In this document: piece after piece, positions 5,865 to 6,881 of the stretch | Position numbering within the stretch: the first letter of the stretch is position 1 | Layout of the letters: every line of letters starts with the position of its first letter | Source of the DNA: Nitrospirae bacterium RIFCSPLOW2_12_42_9 | Lineage (GTDB): Bacteria; Nitrospirota; 9FT-COMBO-42-15; HDB-SIOI813 | DNA length: 6,881 nt | Direction: 5' to 3' | NCBI GenBank assembly: GCA_001805205.1 | Contig: MHER01000125.1 | Coordinates: 1-6,881, forward strand | The notes under the pieces: model-generated | Told to the model about the DNA's origin: nothing | The model's input: the letters and a program-made list of their open reading frames with translations, nothing else | The model's database searches: none | Position numbers and translations under genes: made by a program

Positions 5865-6137
5865 TTTTTTCGCCTTTGCTCTATACTTTTTGGGCAGCAG
5901 TGGAATTAAACATCGTAAAGCCCTATTCACAGATTCCGAGTCTGGAAAATACGTTCGAATATCTGGTTCCAGAATAACTGCACCTTCCTTTGGCATCACG
6001 TCTTTAACAACAGTTGTGCCATCCGCCTTGTGAACAGTAATCGTATATCCAGCTTGCATGGCCCTATAATGCTTACCACGCACTCCGCCCGTAAAATCAT
6101 ATTCGGCACGCATATTGTTATCCTCTACCTGTATCAT
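5859..6137 (-). CDS. Probable antitoxin partner of BrnT (uncharacterised small protein)
   Basis: A 92-residue protein directly after brnT. The core MRAEYDFTGGVRGKHYRAMQ leads to a basic/polar stretch (TITVHKADGTTVV) and a conserved-looking end (ILEPDIRTYFPDSESVNRAL, then RCLIPLLPKK). I recall this type as a hypothetical next to BrnT-like toxins. The EYDF..GVRGK opening is like that of BrnA antitoxins, but no ribbon-helix-helix is evident. I chose ATG 6137 because GGGGGTGA lies five bases before it and only one base separates it from the brnT stop. ATG 6158, with GGAGAGG upstream and a 20-base overlap, and ATG 6113, at the conserved core, are alternatives. Its TAA lies within the attC-like box. 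Antitoxin role is inferred from position. Confidence 0.75.
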   Translation of the reverse strand: MIQVEDNNMRAEYDFTGGVRGKHYRAMQAGYTITVHKADGTTVVKDVMPKEGAVILEPDIRTYFPDSESVNRALRCLIPLLPKKYRAKAKKA

Positions 6138-6138
6138 T

Positions 6139-6423
6139 TTAGTCACCCCCTTCTTCATAAAGTTTCCTCTCCGATGGAGTTGCCTTACGACAACTGATAA
6201 TACGTATGTTTGACAGACGTTCGGTATAAACCACTACCAGCACACGGCCTTTGTCAGAACTGCCGATGTCAATATACCGTTGCTCATCCACTGAGTGGTT
6301 AGGGTCAGCTATCGTTATTGAGAAGGGGTCGAGAAAGACCGTAATGGCTTCATCAAAACTGACTCTGTGCTTTTTGAAATTTGTTTTGGTCTTTTCTTCA
6401 TCCCACTCAAAGTTTAGTTTCAT
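6139..6423 (-). CDS. brnT: BrnT-family toxin (DUF497), RelE-like ribonuclease
   Basis: A 94-residue protein, typical length for BrnT. Family marks: FEWDEEKTKTNFKKHRVSF at 5-23, an EAITVF helix, HSVDEQRY at 43-50, GRVLVVVYTER at 59-69, and IRIISCRKATPSERKLYEE at 73-91. BrnT toxins are type II toxins with a RelE-like fold that cut RNA and slow growth, held in check by a co-expressed antitoxin. As in brnTA operons the toxin gene comes first and the partner follows immediately, which suggests translational coupling. AGGAG (6428-6432) is seven bases before the ATG. No clear promoter was found in the 49 bases back to the GTTAGAC box, so reading from outside the cassette is possible. Confidence 0.9.
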   Translation of the reverse strand: MKLNFEWDEEKTKTNFKKHRVSFDEAITVFLDPFSITIADPNHSVDEQRYIDIGSSDKGRVLVVVYTERLSNIRIISCRKATPSERKLYEEGGD

Positions 6424-6466
6424 TATGGCTCCTTTGAACCATAGTGTATAGTTATCACGAAAGTAA

Positions 6467-6473
6467 GTCTAAC
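6467..6473 (-). other. GTTAGAC box, possible upstream cassette boundary
   Basis: Minus-strand GTTAGAC fits GTTRRRY exactly and lies 44 bp before brnT, where a cassette edge is expected. I found no matching RYYYAAC box or attC-like stem in the next 150 bp upstream, so it could be an attI-type edge, a decayed attC or chance. Confidence 0.35.
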
Positions 6474-6881
6474 TATTAAATAAGCTGCAATAGCATTCCA
6501 CTTTCTGGCAACCTATCTCGTACTACATCCGCCCAAGTTTGATTGAGAAATCTTTCGTATTATCCATCACTTGCCACGACGTTGTCAATCTTATCCTCTC
6601 CGAACTATACGGCGATTCCAGCGGCCTATCCCCCTACTGGCCCGCAGCCTATTTCATCCCACATCCTTTCCGTCAAGATCCATGTAACCCCAAGCTATCG
6701 GTAGGGCTACAAACCACCTGTCAATCTCAAATCTTTCACTGGATGGTTTAATTTTACTTATTACCATAATGAAAGGTTGTAATATAAAGCATGATTCTCA
6801 AATATTGTTTTCAGGCAAAAAGAGAAAATATTGATTAACACTTGTAACCCTGCATTTTGGAAAAGGCTTGAAGATTGTTTA
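6474..6881. other. About 400 bp with no supported complete gene
   Basis: Both strands were read. A plus-strand frame at 6539-6751 starts at TTG without a ribosome site and matches nothing I know. On the minus strand a 37-codon frame (6654-6767) and a short tail ending near 6477 (NQTWADVVRDRLPESGMLLQ) look faintly protein-like but are short and in different frames. That pattern could be a decayed gene. AATATTGTTTTC (6801-6812) and GAAAATATT (6824-6832) form a bulged inverted repeat. I cannot assign a function. Confidence 0.5.
6831..6881 (+). CDS. Possible start of a RelE-like toxin gene, cut by window edge
   Basis: TTG at 6831 opens a frame to the window end: 17 residues, INTCNPAFWKRLEDCL after the start. 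The N-terminal FWKRLE pattern recalls RelE-type toxins, which often begin with a short strand followed by FWK and a helix. The ribosome site is weak (AGAG about seven bases upstream). It is far too short to call with confidence; the next 200 bases would settle it. Confidence 0.2.
   Translation, partial: MINTCNPAFWKRLEDCL

Larger units (their letters stand above)
5799..6472 (-). mobile_element. Putative integron gene cassette carrying a BrnT toxin-antitoxin pair
   Basis: If recombination points are placed after the G of each GTTRRRY-type box, the cassette runs from 6472 (TTAGAC) to 5799. It holds brnT, its partner and the attC-like site, with only 49 bases before the first ATG. The compact layout, one-direction reading and lack of an integrase fit a mobile cassette or a relic of one. 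The right-hand boundary rests on seven bases only, with no stem behind it. Confidence 0.5.

Noticed and set aside
6474..6620. Second attC site upstream of brnT
   Set aside because: GTTAGAC is present, but no RYYYAAC partner or stem complementary to the preceding bases was found.
6539..6751. 70-codon plus-strand frame as a gene
   Set aside because: It has a TTG start with no ribosome site, an odd composition and no recognised motif.

Overview
The window looks like bacterial chromosome with a block of accessory DNA on its right. Ile ATA and Arg AGA/AGG codons are common and the DNA leans to AT. The FeoB and the DtxR/FeoA-type regulator resemble versions I associate with Nitrospirota or deltaproteobacterial anaerobes. 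That placement is a weak guess from protein style only.

Left part (1-2268, all minus strand): the N-terminal half of an alpha-glucan phosphorylase (glgP), cut by the window edge, lies downstream of a complete endonuclease IV gene (nfo) that has all nine metal ligands. A perfect 13-bp tandem duplication and a candidate extended -10 promoter lie in the 143-bp gap between them.

Middle (2269-5609, plus strand): an iron module. It starts with a control region between nfo and feoB that holds a Fur-box-like palindrome and promoter elements. One extended -10 lies so close to the feoB ATG that its transcript would be almost leaderless. Next come feoB (ferrous iron permease with a GTPase domain), a DtxR-family metalloregulator carrying a FeoA/SH3-like C-terminal domain, and a bacterioferritin-like diiron protein with its own strong ribosome binding site and an upstream inverted repeat. 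Together they cover iron uptake, iron sensing and iron storage or detoxification. No separate feoA gene is present.

Right part (5550-6881): accessory DNA. On the minus strand a BrnT-family toxin gene and a partner that is not BrnA-like form a tight two-gene unit. The partner's stop codon lies inside a 72-bp element with the layout of an integron attC site: simple-site boxes at both ends, a nearly continuous stem and one extrahelical A. A GTTAGAC box 44 bp upstream of the toxin start could be the other cassette edge. Beyond the attC, in the same direction, is a strong ribosome binding site and the start of a protein-like frame that runs into the end of the ferritin-like gene, as expected for a truncated next cassette. 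No integron integrase is visible. The last 400 bp hold no gene I can defend, apart from a possible RelE-like start at the very edge.
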